From Hofstenia miamia (taxonomy: Eukaryota > Xenacoelomorpha > Acoela > Hofsteniidae): DNA of 51,253 bases. Shown here in pieces: positions 1 through 11,115 of the stretch (positions within the stretch are counted from its first letter, which is position 1; each line of letters starts with the position of its first letter). The position numbers were made by a program, and so were the translations under genes. The stretch lies in NCBI GenBank assembly GCA_900660155.1, contig CABFPE010000500.1, positions 82,099 through 133,351 on the forward strand, read 5' to 3'. The notes beneath the pieces are model-generated. The model was not told the DNA's origin and did not search any database. It saw nothing but the letters and a program-made list of their open reading frames with translations.

Positions 1-318
1 TGCCTCTTGCGATCTGAATACGATTTCTACATATTTTTTCCAGCAATTGTCAGGAATTTTACAGCGGGCAAATGCTACACTTCTTCTATCAAGATATGGT
101 GGTTAGGGTTCAAGCAATTCATGTCTAATCTGTGGCATCTGGAACACAAACTCAACCATTGTACAAGTTTTTCAGTATCGATCACCCAAAAAATAATCAT
201 TGTAATGTTAATTTTATATGTATTGATTTTCGTTCTTTTTAAAAAAAAACAATTTTATATTCGGTGATTCTTAAATATTCTATTTTCGTAATGTTAATTT
301 TGTAAAATGTGCTTTATT
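1..318 (+). repeat. Dispersed repeat, copy A (3' part, left end outside window)
   Basis: This stretch recurs at 33796-34119 in the same orientation with only scattered differences and a short indel near 170. Both copies stop at the same point after a GTGCTTTATT motif and then diverge, so this is the right boundary of the element. The right end resembles an AT-rich 3'UTR. The short open frame at 7-267 is shared by both copies, but I recognise no protein in it. The class is unknown; a LINE 3' end or a non-autonomous element are both possible. Confidence 0.75.
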
Positions 319-323
319 AAATA

Positions 324-1237
324 CTAGTTTCTCCTTAAAAAAAAATTCAGCAATACATTCAACTTACTAGTTGCTTTTTTAACCATGCTTCTGATGTGAT
401 AAGAAAATGAAAGTGCCTTGTCAAAGTACACACCAACAAATTTCACTACAGATTGTTGTGTGATATCTTGCAACTCAGGGACAGAGCTTTGACCAAAGTT
501 AATGAGAAGTTCATTCGTCTTGCTATGATTAAAATGAAGGTTCTTGGATAAAAAATGAGCCTCAAGAGAATTGATTATAAAATTGCTTTTGTCTCCAACA
601 TCGTACAAGCCAGGTACAATCAGAGTACTATCATCAGCAAAAGCTGATAATGAGAAGTTCGCTGTGTCATCTATTTGATAGGTGTTATAGACAGCACAGT
701 TAAAAAAACAGGACCACTGATGGTTCCTTGAGGGAATCCAAGTTCAATGTAACGAACTGCAGAATGTTGGCCATTTATAGTGGTGAAGTGGCTTCTTCTG
801 GTGAGGAAACTGGTATATCACTTCATAATATGAGGATTGATGGGAGGATTCAATCTAGATAGACCGTCAATAATTGCTGTGTGGCTAACCGTGTCGAAAG
901 CCTTAGACATGTCCGGCGTAATTACTCGGCAATAGTCATGGCTACTCCTGAATTTGTAAATCTGATGCAGCATCTTTATTGTGCGCATGTTGAACTTTTT
1001 TACGAAAACCAAACTGCAAAGGACTTAATGATCTGTGAAATGAGTTAGAAACATATTTGTCATATACCATTCTTTCGGTTCCTTAGGGTTGGCATTCTTA
1101 GGAATAGGTCTAATGTTAGCGATTTTCCATGCATCAGGAAACACATCACAGTAAAGTGAAAGATTGAATAATGAACAAACAGGATCAGCAAGATATGCAG
1201 CACCGTATTTAAAAACCCAGAAAGACAAACCGTTCAT
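324..1237 (-). mobile_element. LINE reverse-transcriptase fragment, decayed
   Basis: Read on the minus strand, three frames together show a non-LTR reverse transcriptase in the normal order. The thumb-proximal segment with WKIANIRPIPK is at about 1090-1200. Motif A is at about 850-920 as DMSKAFDTVSH. The FADD catalytic box is at about 625-650, followed by the C-terminal VKFVGVYFDKALSFSYHI segment at about 400-460. The frame changes several times and has internal stops, so this copy is dead. The N-terminal endonuclease is absent (5' truncated). Its family differs from the CR1-like copy at 19.6 kb. Confidence 0.85.
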
Positions 1238-1249
1238 TTAACAGCTCGT

Positions 1250-2767
1250 TTTCTTGGGATCTTCTCACGGCCATACAATTGCAACTGCATGATCAATAGA
1301 CCTTTTTCATTCAGATATTTCTTGATTTTCCAATATGCTATATTCGTACAAAAATATTTAAAGATTTCATAGTGCAAATATTGACCCGCGAGGTTGCATG
1401 CAATACACATACTTTTACGTAAAATATCGTATTGATATTGGTATTGCCAAAAAACCGCGTTATCAGTATACCACCGAGCCCTAATACGTTATATGCCTTT
1501 GGATGCTCCTAAATTAAAATCAGCTAAACATGCTTGTCGAACACTAATAGACATTGTATGTTGCTCCCAATTGACAAGGATTTGAAGAATTAAAATCCAC
1601 GAAGTTTCGATTTTTGTATTATCAATTATAGAAACTGAATTACTGCAACAATTTTCTAAGAAATGCCATTGCCTAATTATTAAAATCAAAACGGATTCAC
1701 TTTTCTTAGAAAAACAGTTTGCTATTTCTCAGATTATGGCAAAATTATATAGGTTTTGCGAAAATGTGATAAAATTACGTAAAAATTGTCACAGAAGCTA
1801 AATAATGGCGCAATGGTAATTGTAATTACATCCCTGCTAATCACATTAAAGACTATAAATTTCAGTGCATTTACATTTTTAAGCACTCCTAATTCAAAAT
1901 AATCCTAACCATTGTCAAATTTAATTGCGGTTCATTGTTGGCTCAACAAATTCTTAGCATATTTTGACTTTAACAATAGTCTAATGTACACAATATCATA
2001 CAACATGCGACAAAAATATAAAATATGATCCTTAGAATATTAATTACTCAATCTATGAAATCAATCCCTTAAGATATTGTATTATATGTTTTGCAAGATA
2101 TACGAAAATTATTTTTTTTGATAACGGTACATTGCTGCAATAAATATCAAGTGAAAATTTTTTAATTTGAATTTAATTGAAGAAAATATATTTTGTCAAA
2201 AACACTACTTTTCTGTATAATTATTAAAGTTCATTCGACAATAACATTACATATTTATTACAATATGTATATATTTCAGACAAAAACAAATCCAATAAAA
2301 TTCGATAAATTCACAACAGAACTAACTGATGGCTGAAACTTTCCTGTGAAACGGCGAAAATCGTTGTCCCAAGTGCTAACAATAAAGCCTAAACATGTTC
2401 AAATGAAAAATATACATAAAGGTGCATTTCATATTTGTATAAACATTGTATCATAAAAGAAGAAAGTTACTAGTTATATATATATATATATATATGAATA
2501 TTTGCACTAGCTATAAAAAAGTGAAATTCCAAGCAATTGATTAAATCCTTTAAGTGTTCCTATATATAGAAATGTGCATCTATTTGGAATGGGTCACATT
2601 CAAACACCACAACAATTGTCCATGACTTTCAATCACTTGAAGCAACATTTGTGTGTCTATTGGCATAAATGTGAATGTCTTGGTAATTTTTCCTATAATG
2701 TAGTTTTCTGCATATTTTAAAGAATATTTTCGAAATTTCGGTGCATTGCTGCCCCAGTATATGTATA
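1250..2767. other. Non-coding AT-rich stretch, possible hAT terminal repeat
   Basis: No gene is seen. Read on the minus strand from about 1484, the sequence begins TAGGGCTCGGTGGTATAC. This resembles the TAGGG-type ends of some hAT elements, but no partner end or target duplication was found. A (TA)n tract lies at 2475-2495. Confidence 0.3.
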
Positions 2768-3613
2768 CAGTATTGGCCAAACGTTTGGGAACATTAACCT
2801 GTCTAAAGCGGATTGAATACTACCTTTGACCTTCTATCGTGCAAACCAGCAGCCAAAACCCGATTGTCTTCAAAGAGCATTCAAGACCGGTTGCGCTTCT
2901 GCAGGTAATACCAACACTACACATCTGAGATTGGCATCAAGGAATGTTATTGACAAATCCAAGATTTGCCAGTTTACATCATACCGGCCACACGTTTGAC
3001 GACCAAGAAACCAAAGATTGAACACACGTTACGTGCAACAAACTGTCTGCTCAGCACCTTCTGTGATGATTTGGAGTGCTATAACTGCAAATGGGCGTGC
3101 TGGTCTGCATTTTTTCTTCACAACGAGACAGTCACAGCCAAGGCCTATCTCAAAATAATTCAGGAGAAAGTTCCCATGTTTATGCAGCTTCACAGAACAT
3201 CTGTACAACAACAGGATGGTGCTCCTTGCCACAGCGCCAAAGTTGTGAAACAGTGGATTGCATCACAAGAGTTTCGGCTGCTTGAGAACTCCCCAGACCT
3301 CAACGTCATAGAAAATTGGTGACATCACATCAAAAACTGTCTGAGGAAGTGCCAATGCACATCACTCGACGATCTGAAGGAGCAAATTGAAGTGGTATGG
3401 TGCACAGAGATTACCGATGATTATTGTAAAAAACTGGTCGAGTCAATGTCAAATCGCATTGCTGCGTGTTTGGCTAATAATGGCGGAAATACAAAATATT
3501 AGTGAGTTTTTCTGAATTAACTATTTACATTCTACACGGTGTTATCATATTGTTTCTATATTGCAATTTTTAGTGCAAAATACAAAAATTTCCCAAACTT
3601 TTGGCCAGTACTG
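2768..3613 (+). mobile_element. Tc1-like DNA transposon, internally deleted (846 bp)
   Basis: Terminal inverted repeats CAGTATTGGCCAAACGTTTG (left) and its imperfect complement ending CCAGTACTG (right) are flanked by TA dinucleotides at 2766-2767 and 3614-3615, the usual Tc1 target duplication. The interior open frame 2966-3322 gives the C-terminal half of a Tc1 transposase with QQDGAPCHSAK (second Asp) and SPDLNVIENW (Glu). The element is far shorter than a typical 1.3-1.6 kb Tc1. The helix-turn-helix region and first catalytic Asp are missing. The D-to-E spacing is 31 residues rather than 34, consistent with a small in-frame deletion before SPDLN. A TGA follows the ENW codons. The copy is defective. 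Confidence 0.9.
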
Positions 3614-3960
3614 TATATATGTATATTCAAGTCCAACCAAAATATGTCTCTATTTACAATTTGCACAGACACTAAGTAAACACAATCATTCACTTTTTCT
3701 TTTTAGTTGAGTTTAATCAATGATGTCTGTCGTTTCAGCTGTTATTAAATTTGGCTACAAAGACTATACAGACTGCAACGGAAAACGCAAAGGAAAATGT
3801 ATATTTTGTAATGCATGTATTTCTAAAACGAAAGGAACAACATCAAATTTTGTTAAGCATTTAAAGAAGAGACATGAAACTCAGTATACCAAAAACGAAA
3901 ATGAGAAGAAATCGTGTAGTGCTGTTACCTCTGTTCCTACAATTGTCGTAATTAGGCCTC

Positions 3961-4264
3961 TGGAATCCAGCTCTCGATACAAACCTAGCGCTGCTCAACA
4001 AATCGCCATTACCAATTCTGTTGTCCACGATTTAATAATAGGATGTCGATTGCCTATATTCTTAGTTGAAAATCACTCTTTTTGGAGATTTATGGGCGTT
4101 AATGACCCAAAGTGGAATCCAGCTCTCGATACAAACCTAGCGCTGCTCAACAAATCGCCATTACCAATTCTGTTGTCCACGATTTAATAATAGGATGTCG
4201 ATTGCCTATATTCTTAGTTGAAAATCACTCTTTTTGGAGATTTATGGGCGTTAATGACCCAAAG
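3961..4264 (+). repeat. 152-bp tandem duplication inside the hAT transposase
   Basis: Bases 3961-4112 are repeated immediately at 4113-4264, apparently without mismatch. Because 152 is not a multiple of three, the duplication shifts the hAT frame, which is why the open frame from 3720 leaves the coding phase near 4120 and the correct phase resumes in a second frame. Confidence 0.92.
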
Positions 4265-4963
4265 TGGAATCCGTGTTCTCGGAAATGGATAACCTCAACC
4301 AAACTTCCAAAACTGGTGTCAAAATGCGAAGACAAAAAGTTATCTTTCATCACTACTAATCTGGATCTAATTTCAGTTACTACGGACATATGGACTGATA
4401 GAACAATGCGAGGGTTTATCGGAGTTTCCGCTCGCGATTTCAATGCGAATTGGGGACCTGTCAATGTTTGTTTGAAAATAGACAGAATTTCAAGATCGCA
4501 CACAGGTGAGTATATTTGTGCAAACATAAAAAATATTGTAACTCGTTATAATGGGATACTGTGTCACTGATAATGGCTGAAATATGATACGGGCTTGACC
4601 GCTCTTTAACATTTGTCAATCTGAATATGCAATTATGGATGGTGAGCTGAATAGTGACTACTCAGATTCTGAGAAAAACGATTTTTACGATAATGATGAT
4701 ATTTTTGTACCCGATATTGATATTCAAGGTACTGCATGTAAGCGACTATCTTGTTTTGCTCATACCCAACAGCTAGTTGTAAAATATGGGTTATCTACTC
4801 AAAATTTACCATATCCTGGTAATGGCGTTCTTGCAAGTGTTCAAAAATTAGTATGCTACTTCACTGAAGTACAACATTTAAAGAAAAATTCCTGAAAATT
4901 TACAGTGATGACGATTTGAAGATTGAAACAGTTCTATCTGCTAACGCTACTCAATGAAATTCT

Positions 4964-5091
4964 AATACTAAACAAATTGAGTACACTTTAAAAACTGACA
5001 TTATGAAGCGTAATGGTATACTAAGCAAATACTAAACAAATTGAGTACACTTTAAAAACTGACATTATGAAGCGTAATGGTATACTAAGCA
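4964..5091 (+). repeat. 64-bp tandem duplication inside the hAT transposase
   Basis: Bases 4964-5027 are repeated directly at 5028-5091. The length is not a multiple of three, so this is a second frame-breaking duplication in the same element. Confidence 0.9.
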
Positions 5092-6312
5092 CAAAAGCAC
5101 TATCTAAATATCTCAACGCAAAATAAAGAAATCTTGAAGGAGATTTACGAAATATTGCTCCCGTTTAGAGATCTGACAGTACTTATTCAGGGTGACAGTT
5201 ATGTTAGGATAAGTTGTGTAGCTCCAGGTGTTATGGGAATTATTATTTACGAGAGATTGAAGGAAAAATTGGAATACTAAACACGTTTCGCATGGCGTTA
5301 ATAAATTGGTTGGAAAACAGATTCTGTGGCTTACTTAGTCGATTGGGCATCCTAACTGGTAATGACTCCGAGGCATTTCGTGATGACGTATATTTAATTG
5401 CACCAACATTAGATCCCGGTTTCAAACTATTCTGGTTGACGGAACATGTGGAGGCTTTATTGCCAAAAAGCTCAAAAATTGATGATGTTCTAACGGCTGT
5501 GAAAAACCTATCCATGACGAAACATTAAAGCTGTAAGAGTCAACACTGAAAAACACTACTGCTTCTACTTCGTCTACGAACGGACTTTCAGATAACGTCA
5601 GTGAACCCCCGCTATCCAAAAAGAGGTTTTCCCTCTTTAGCTACACAAAATCGATGGCAGGAGACAGAGCGAGTGAAATGCTGATGAGGAGCGAGGCGAA
5701 TTCTAACCAGGCAATACATGATGCAATTTTGCAAGAAATTGAAAAGTAGCTCGCTGATTATTATAACGCCGATGGCGGAAAGATCAACGAAAATGCTTGC
5801 TTAGTATTTTGGAGGAAAAGAGAACGTTTGTACCAAAGGCTGGCCAAACTTGCTAAGCAAACATTTTCAGTAACTGCAAGTTCCGCATTTATTGAAAGAG
5901 TTTTCAGTGTCGGAGGATTTATCATGCGAACTCATCGCAACCGATTACCTTCGAGAAATGTTTGCGCAATTGTATTTTTGGAATGCAACAATAACATTTT
6001 TAAGTAAAGGCCTTTCAATATTGTTTTTTGTTACCTCATTGGGAATAATGTGGCGCTGATAGACGTATATTTGCAAATGACCACGAGCTCGTGGCCAATC
6101 TCCACGAGCATATACATGTACCAGCGTCCCACTATGTTAGCCAACCAAGACTGAGGGAAATTAAAACTGTGCCTCAATGTTTTTGATTAGTAATAACCTA
6201 GCCAGCAAAATATAGGTACTCGGCCTTTCTCTAAATAACTACTCGGTAATCGTATTCATATTCGCAAAAAAAGTACTCGGACCCAACATTGGTTGTTACT
6301 ACTAACCCCCAT

Positions 6313-6840
6313 AACCTGCCACAGTAAGCTCAAATTAAGGTACTATTAACGTTACTAGTAACTTACTATTAAGTACATTTACTAGTAAGTATTAACCTGT
6401 CAACCCTAGTTGAGCTGTACCAGTAAACACAAAATTTGTTTTAAAAATTCATTCTAGTAACTCATAAGTAACTTTCTAGTAACCTTCTAAAATACTCTGA
6501 TGTCCTCCTTTGCCCATAACTATTGAGAGATTTGTCTATCAAGTACGCGCGAGTTAATAGCTCATTGTTTGTATGACTGCTTTAATGCATTCAAAAGTGA
6601 AGAAGCAATATAATGTTGTTGGATTGCCTGCCACTACGTAGTGACTCTGACACTCGACCTCACCACTGACCTTAAGTGTTATTACTACTAGCTCCTGTAA
6701 TCTCTCGCTGTAAGCTCAAATTAAGTTACTAGTATATTTACTAGTAAGTAGGAACCTGCAAATCATAACTGAGCTGTGTACCAGTAAACGAAAAATCTGG
6801 TTTAAAAAGTCATTCTAAAGTAAATCAAGCCTTTTCGCAT
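6313..6840 (+). repeat. Direct repeat pair (~130-150 bp) flanking ~230 bp
   Basis: The segment at about 6313-6470 (GTAAGCTCAAATTAAG, then TTTACTAGTAAGTA, then GAGCTGT.ACCAGTAAAC) recurs with divergence at about 6690-6840. Both copies are rich in TTACTAGTAA-like palindromes. No coding capacity is seen in 6008-7069. A run of ~37-bp AAATTGTACAAAGCGCAAG repeats lies at about 6905-6985, followed by an N at 6992. Confidence 0.65.
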
Positions 6841-7074
6841 TTTTAAGTTATAACTTCTAGCATAATTTTTTATTGTTGAAATAAATGTTTCTGATAAGAA
6901 TGTTGTTGTACAACGCGCAAGTGTGCGTGTAAATTGTACAAAGCGCAAGGTAGCGGCTTCTTAAATTGTACAAAGCACAAGTAGGAGTTTTNTCATATAC
7001 TGCTTTTGATTTATTAATTAATTGAAATGAATATTTTAAATTGTCCTTTTCTGGTATGTATATTTTCAATAAAT

Positions 7075-8065
7075 GTCTAAATATTTGCTTAAGTTATATG
7101 TTGGTGAATTGGCCATTGAAAAAATTGGTCTAAGAGGTGGATAATCCCTTGATTTATGAACTTTTGTTTAGCCATATAATCTTGCTGGTGTGACATCCAC
7201 ACTTCTTATATGACTATAAATCTTTTCTGAAATTCTACTATTATATTTCACTCTTCTTAGCTTTATATTGAGCGAATCTTCATCTCCTGTAAAATAGTTA
7301 TTCCTTAGATTTTTATGCGGAAAAATTTCTTGAAATTTGGTTTGTTCATTTATTCTATGTAATCACCTTCATTTACAACTACAATACCATTTCCTTTATC
7401 AAATTTATAGATACAAATATATCAGGATGTTTTGCTAAGTTTTTTAAAATTCGAATCACTTCAATAGCTTTTCTCGGAATTCTTTTTTGGTATACGAATT
7501 TAAAATAGTTAGTATCTTAGTCTTCATATTTGTATATTCGTCTTCATTTTCAATTTTTTATCTACAAATTAAGGAAGAAATCATTTTTTCAGTATTGGCT
7601 TTTACTTCCATATCATCAAAATTGCTTGGTAAACTCATTTTTAATCAATAAGAAAGAATGCGTTCTTCTTCATCGGTTTAGTTTACTATTTGATAAGTTA
7701 ATCACAGTGTTTTTACATTAAGTTGCTAGAAATTTTTCCCATACTTCTATTTAAGTTTTCTTAGTTTCTTTCCATTTCTTTCTTCAATAGGTTTCAATTT
7801 AGACGTATTTAATGTAATAACTAAGACTTGTATACGCTGCTTATGTTGACATCTACTTATAATACTTTCCTATTCTTCAATTAGTTTTTTATAATTTTGT
7901 ATTGCTTCACTTAAAATGGTCTTTATTGCATTTAATTGTCCTTTTTCTAAAATAATGTTGATAATCGTTTTAGTTATTTTTGTATGCTTGTAAAAATTCA
8001 ATCCTTTAATTTTCTTTATGACTTTGAAAATTTAATTTCTGAATTGCAGCATTCTGGCTTTGTTC
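7075..8065 (-). mobile_element. Penelope-like element, reverse-transcriptase fragment
   Basis: On the minus strand a decayed frame carries motifs characteristic of Penelope-like reverse transcriptases. KFDKGNGIVVVNEGDYI is at about 7360-7412 (compare the family KxDKGNxVVxxxxxDY). TPARLYG.TKVHKSRDYPPL is at about 7130-7195 (family G.PK.HK). LRPIFSMANSPTYNLSKYL is at about 7078-7130. The upstream region to about 8065 is lysine-rich with many stops and may be the N-terminal part. It is broken in several places. The remaining reverse-transcriptase motifs and the GIY-YIG nuclease are not adjacent. Confidence 0.78.
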
Positions 8066-8100
8066 CTAAAGGTTTAGCAAATGGGATATAATATAATTCA

Positions 8101-8104
<4 letters not shown>

Positions 8105-8137
<33 letters not shown>
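8105..8137. repeat. (AT)n microsatellite
   Basis: Uninterrupted AT dinucleotide run. Comparable tracts occur at 2475-2495, 28957-28976 and the sites listed separately. Confidence 0.95.
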
Positions 8138-8140
<3 letters not shown>

Positions 8141-8408
8141 CCAAGTTGACGGAGAAAATTTCTTCAATAATTTGATGTATAATGAAAAAATGTCAAATAT
8201 TTGCTAAACTTGGCGCAAAGATATTCAACAACTTCTAAATAGTTACCTCAAACAACCGAAAATACCAAAGAAATTAAGGAATCTTATACATTCTTTAAAA
8301 TAACTTATACTTTACGAGGATAGGAAAAACAAAACCCCTTCTGAATGAATATTTAGAGTGCATAATATATATGATTTCCACATAAATCTTCATTGAAACT
8401 ACACAAAA

Positions 8409-9402
8409 CTATCTTAAGATCTATCCCTTTTAATGAAAATATAAGTAATGAAAAGAACTTAGTAAAGAGATATTCGTTTCTATCTTAAGATCTATCCCTT
8501 TTAATGAAAATATAAGTAATGAAAAGAACTTAGTAAAGAGATATTCGTTTCTATCTTAAGATCTATCCCTTTTAATGAAAATATAAGTAATGAAAAGAAC
8601 TTAGTAAAGAGATATTCGTTTCTATCTTAAGATCTATCCCTTTTAATGAAAATATAAGTAATGAAAAGAACTTAGTAAAGAGATATTCGTTTCTATCTTA
8701 AGATCTATCCCTTTTAATGAAAATATAAGTAATGAAAAGAACTTAGTAAAGAGATATTCGTTTCTATCTTAAGATCTATCCCTTTTAATGAAAATATAAG
8801 TAATGAAAAGAACTTAGTAAAGAGATATTCGTTTCTATCTTAAGATCTATCCCTTTTAATGAAAATATAAGTAATGAAAAGAACTTAGTAAAGAGATATT
8901 CGTTTCTATCTTAAGATCTATCCCTTTTAATGAAAATATAAGTAATGAAAAGAACTTAGTAAAGAGATATTCGTTTCTATCTTAAGATCTATCCCTTTTA
9001 ATGAAAATATAAGTAATGAAAAGAACTTAGTAAAGAGATATTCGTTTCTATCTTAAGATCTATCCCTTTTAATGAAAATATAAGTAATGAAAAGAACTTA
9101 GTAAAGAGATATTCGTTTCTATCTTAAGATCTATCCCTTTTAATGAAAATATAAGTAATGAAAAGAACTTAGTAAAGAGATATTCGTTTCTATCTTAAGA
9201 TCTATCCCTTTTAATGAAAATATAAGTAATGAAAAGAACTTAGTAAAGAGATATTCGTTTCTATCTTAAGATCTATCCCTTTTAATGAAAATATAAGTAA
9301 TGAAAAGAACTTAGTAAAGAGATATTCGTTTCTATCTTAAGATCTATCCCTTTTAATGGAAATATAAGTAATGAAAAGAACTTAGTAAAGAGATATTCGT
9401 TT
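8409..9402 (+). repeat. Minisatellite array, 14 tandem copies of a 71-bp unit
   Basis: The unit starts CTATCTTAAGATCTATCCC and ends GAGATATTCGTTT. Successive starts are 71 bp apart (8409, 8480 and so on), and 994 bp equals exactly 14 units. By eye all copies are identical except the last, which has G for A at 9359. No spacer sequence separates the units. 71 is not a multiple of three and the unit contains stops, so it does not encode a repeat protein. The array lies about 230 bp from the 3' end of PHF5A. Confidence 0.97.
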
Positions 9403-9631
9403 GACACTAATTGTTAAGCTAATTTGATTCCATGTTGAAATACATGTGGAAGACGACTTATAGCAAAAATTTTTCAATGGGAAGGAAAATATAACTCGTG
9501 GGTCACAGCAACCCTTACATAGTACAGATACAATGAAATTGCAAAAGGCTATTTTAAAGACAATTCATTTAAATAATTCAATGCATTAAAATGTAATTAT
9601 CCGCTAAAAGCATAAAATATCAAACCTATTG

Positions 9632-9964
9632 TTATCTCTTTTTGAATCCATATTTTTTACGCTCGTAGAAGAGATCAGTTTTCGCCGATCCCAGATTAAT
9701 AATTTTCGGGCACCCATCTCTATCTTTTTCCATTATTGTGCACTCTTTGCAATAATAGGCATCTGAAACACCAGGGCCACCGCAAATTACACACCGGCCT
9801 TGATATGATCCATAATTACATTCATCACATATACGAACTAGTGTGGCGGGTCGAACGTGACTGTCGCATATAACACATTTTCCATCACATTTTTCACACA
9901 ATCTACCAATGGCAACTCCGGGCTGCTTTCGGCAAAATATTAAATCTGGGTGATGTTTTGCCAT
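9632..9964 (-). CDS. PHF5A: PHD finger-like domain protein 5A, SF3b subunit
   Basis: This is a complete single-exon frame of 110 codons, the same length as human PHF5A and nearly identical along its whole length ([14 protein letters not shown] at the start, [12 protein letters not shown] at the end). PHF5A is a nuclear zinc-knot protein of the SF3b complex of the U2 snRNP and helps form the pocket that holds the branch-point adenosine. Twelve of the thirteen family cysteines remain, in CxxC pairs at 23/26, 30/33, 46/49, 58/61 and 72/75 plus C11 and C85. C40 is Ala, and Tyr36, a pocket residue, is His. A perfect acceptor TTCTTCTGTTTTAG ends directly at the ATG, so the coding exon would have no genomic 5'UTR. 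An intact retrocopy is possible because no coding introns are present, but the conservation argues for a working gene. Confidence 0.97.
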   Translation of the reverse strand: MAKHHPDLIFCRKQPGVAIGRLCEKCDGKCVICDSHVRPATLVRICDECNYGSYQGRCVICGGPGVSDAYYCKECTIMEKDRDGCPKIINLGSAKTDLFYERKKYGFKKR

Positions 9965-9980
9965 CTAAAACAGAAGAAAA
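9965..9980 (-). promoter_or_regulatory. 3' splice acceptor abutting the PHF5A start codon
   Basis: On the minus strand the sequence reads TTTTCTTCTGTTTTAG and then ATG. The pyrimidine tract and AG end exactly at the start codon, so this is a candidate spliced-leader or 5'UTR-intron acceptor. Confidence 0.8.
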
Positions 9981-10436
9981 GCTTAATGAGACGAATTTCT
10001 TAGATAAACTGAACAAACTGAGTCGAAACAATTTCATTGTTAATCCGTTTACAATGAGAATGTGTTTTTAAACAATGAATCACATAACTAAAAAAATCTT
10101 CAGTGATGGAAATGTAATTCTACTAAGTACTGAGTAATTTTACAACACTAAACAATTTAATAGGAATGTTTCACAAACCAGCAACCGTATAAATTGTTTA
10201 AAACATAACTTCACACTCATCTATTTCTTTTTTTCGCGCAAATTGCATTGTTTGCAAAATACGAATCCACTCATTTCTTTAGTACACATGTTGAATATTA
10301 AGTTGAACGCGTTGAAACATTTCTTCTAATATGCACAAATCCAATTTCAAAATATTGCACCAGTGATAGCGGATCCGTTTTAAAGTGTACATTGACATTT
10401 CATCCAGTTTAATTCAGAATTTCAAAGTAAACATAG

Positions 10437-10661
10437 CCCAGCATCACATCCATCAACTGCAGCTAGTGTTTCTGCTGCAAATGTTGAACGCACGGAGTTT
10501 TCGAGAAGGCTAAGTAACAACATCAGTACGACCCCCAGAGGAAAGACAAACAACGAAACAAGGTTGAGAACCGCCCTCACCAGTATTATTAAAACCACTG
10601 TCAACAAAAATTCATTTCACCCAATCAACGACCTGTACCGGACATGTGAAGGGTAATGTGT
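10437..10661 (+). pseudogene. Possible hAT C-terminal fragment
   Basis: An ATG-less open frame beginning HSPASHPSTAAS and ending in TAA contains SVSAANVERTEFSRRL, followed by ETRLRTALTSI. This resembles the hAT dimerisation block (SxSxxxERxFS ... IKTRLRxxL) with a small insertion. No neighbouring hAT segments were seen and the match is short, so this is tentative. Confidence 0.3.
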
Positions 10662-10738
10662 TCGCTTTCCCTAAAGTTTTGTTGGCCAATAGAACATGAT
10701 AAATCTGGGTTTGTCATCATAGCAGTGCATTGCAAAGT

Positions 10739-11115
10739 TCATAGTAATGAGCGCAAGTTGAACAGTTGTTCCTCAGTTAACGAACTATAAAGATCTTTAG
10801 TTCTATCAGCTGGAAGTTCAATCACAGTATAATTTTTAATATAATCAGGTTGAGACAACAATATGTAAAATCCATTAGCCTTATTAAAAAAAGTTTGTAC
10901 TCTAATTCCTATAAAAGTAAAGTTTGCATAATTTGTTTTCCAATAGTAAACTTTTGAAAAATTGTTTGGACATATCATTGTAATAGAAATCTTAAGCTGG
11001 AGTCTCACTATTTCTTTTTCTGTGTTCGTGGCCCTTTCGCTGTCATTTCCTCGATAGTAAAAGAGGGAACTAAATGTAATTGTGTACAGTACATTTTCGT
11101 GTCATACGATGCTTT
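10739..11115 (-). other. Unrecognised short open frames
   Basis: On the minus strand two overlapping frames are open. One runs from about 11110 to 11010 and ends YCTQLHLVPSFTIEEM then AKGPRTQKKK stop. The other, at 11008-10739, contains NYTVIELPADRTKDLYSSL and ends LFNLRSLL. Composition is protein-like but I recognise no family, no signal peptide and no membrane segment. They could be terminal exons or chance. Confidence 0.2.

Larger units (their letters stand above)
3720..6007 (+). pseudogene. hAT transposase with BED zinc finger, decayed
   Basis: The pieces appear in canonical order. A BED finger (CIFCNACISK then HLKKRH) is at about 3800-3880. The first catalytic Asp region, VTTDIWTDRTMRGF, is at about 4377-4415, and VTDNG near 4562-4578. 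The CKRLSCFAHTQQLVV segment is at about 4737-4790 and an APTLDPGFKLFWL segment at about 5399-5440. The C-terminal hAT dimerisation domain (SSAFIERVFSVGG, RTHRNRLPS) is at about 5880-5960. Two tandem duplications (152 and 64 bp) and other stops break the frame. No convincing terminal inverted repeats were located. A TTTCTTTTTAG acceptor-like sequence precedes the BED start at 3720. Confidence 0.88.

Noticed and set aside
7-267. 86-residue open frame as a gene
   Set aside because: It lies wholly within a dispersed repeat that recurs at 33796-34119 and matches no protein family.
8409-9402. Tandem array as a CRISPR locus
   Set aside because: The units are contiguous and identical with no variable spacers, and the genome is eukaryotic.
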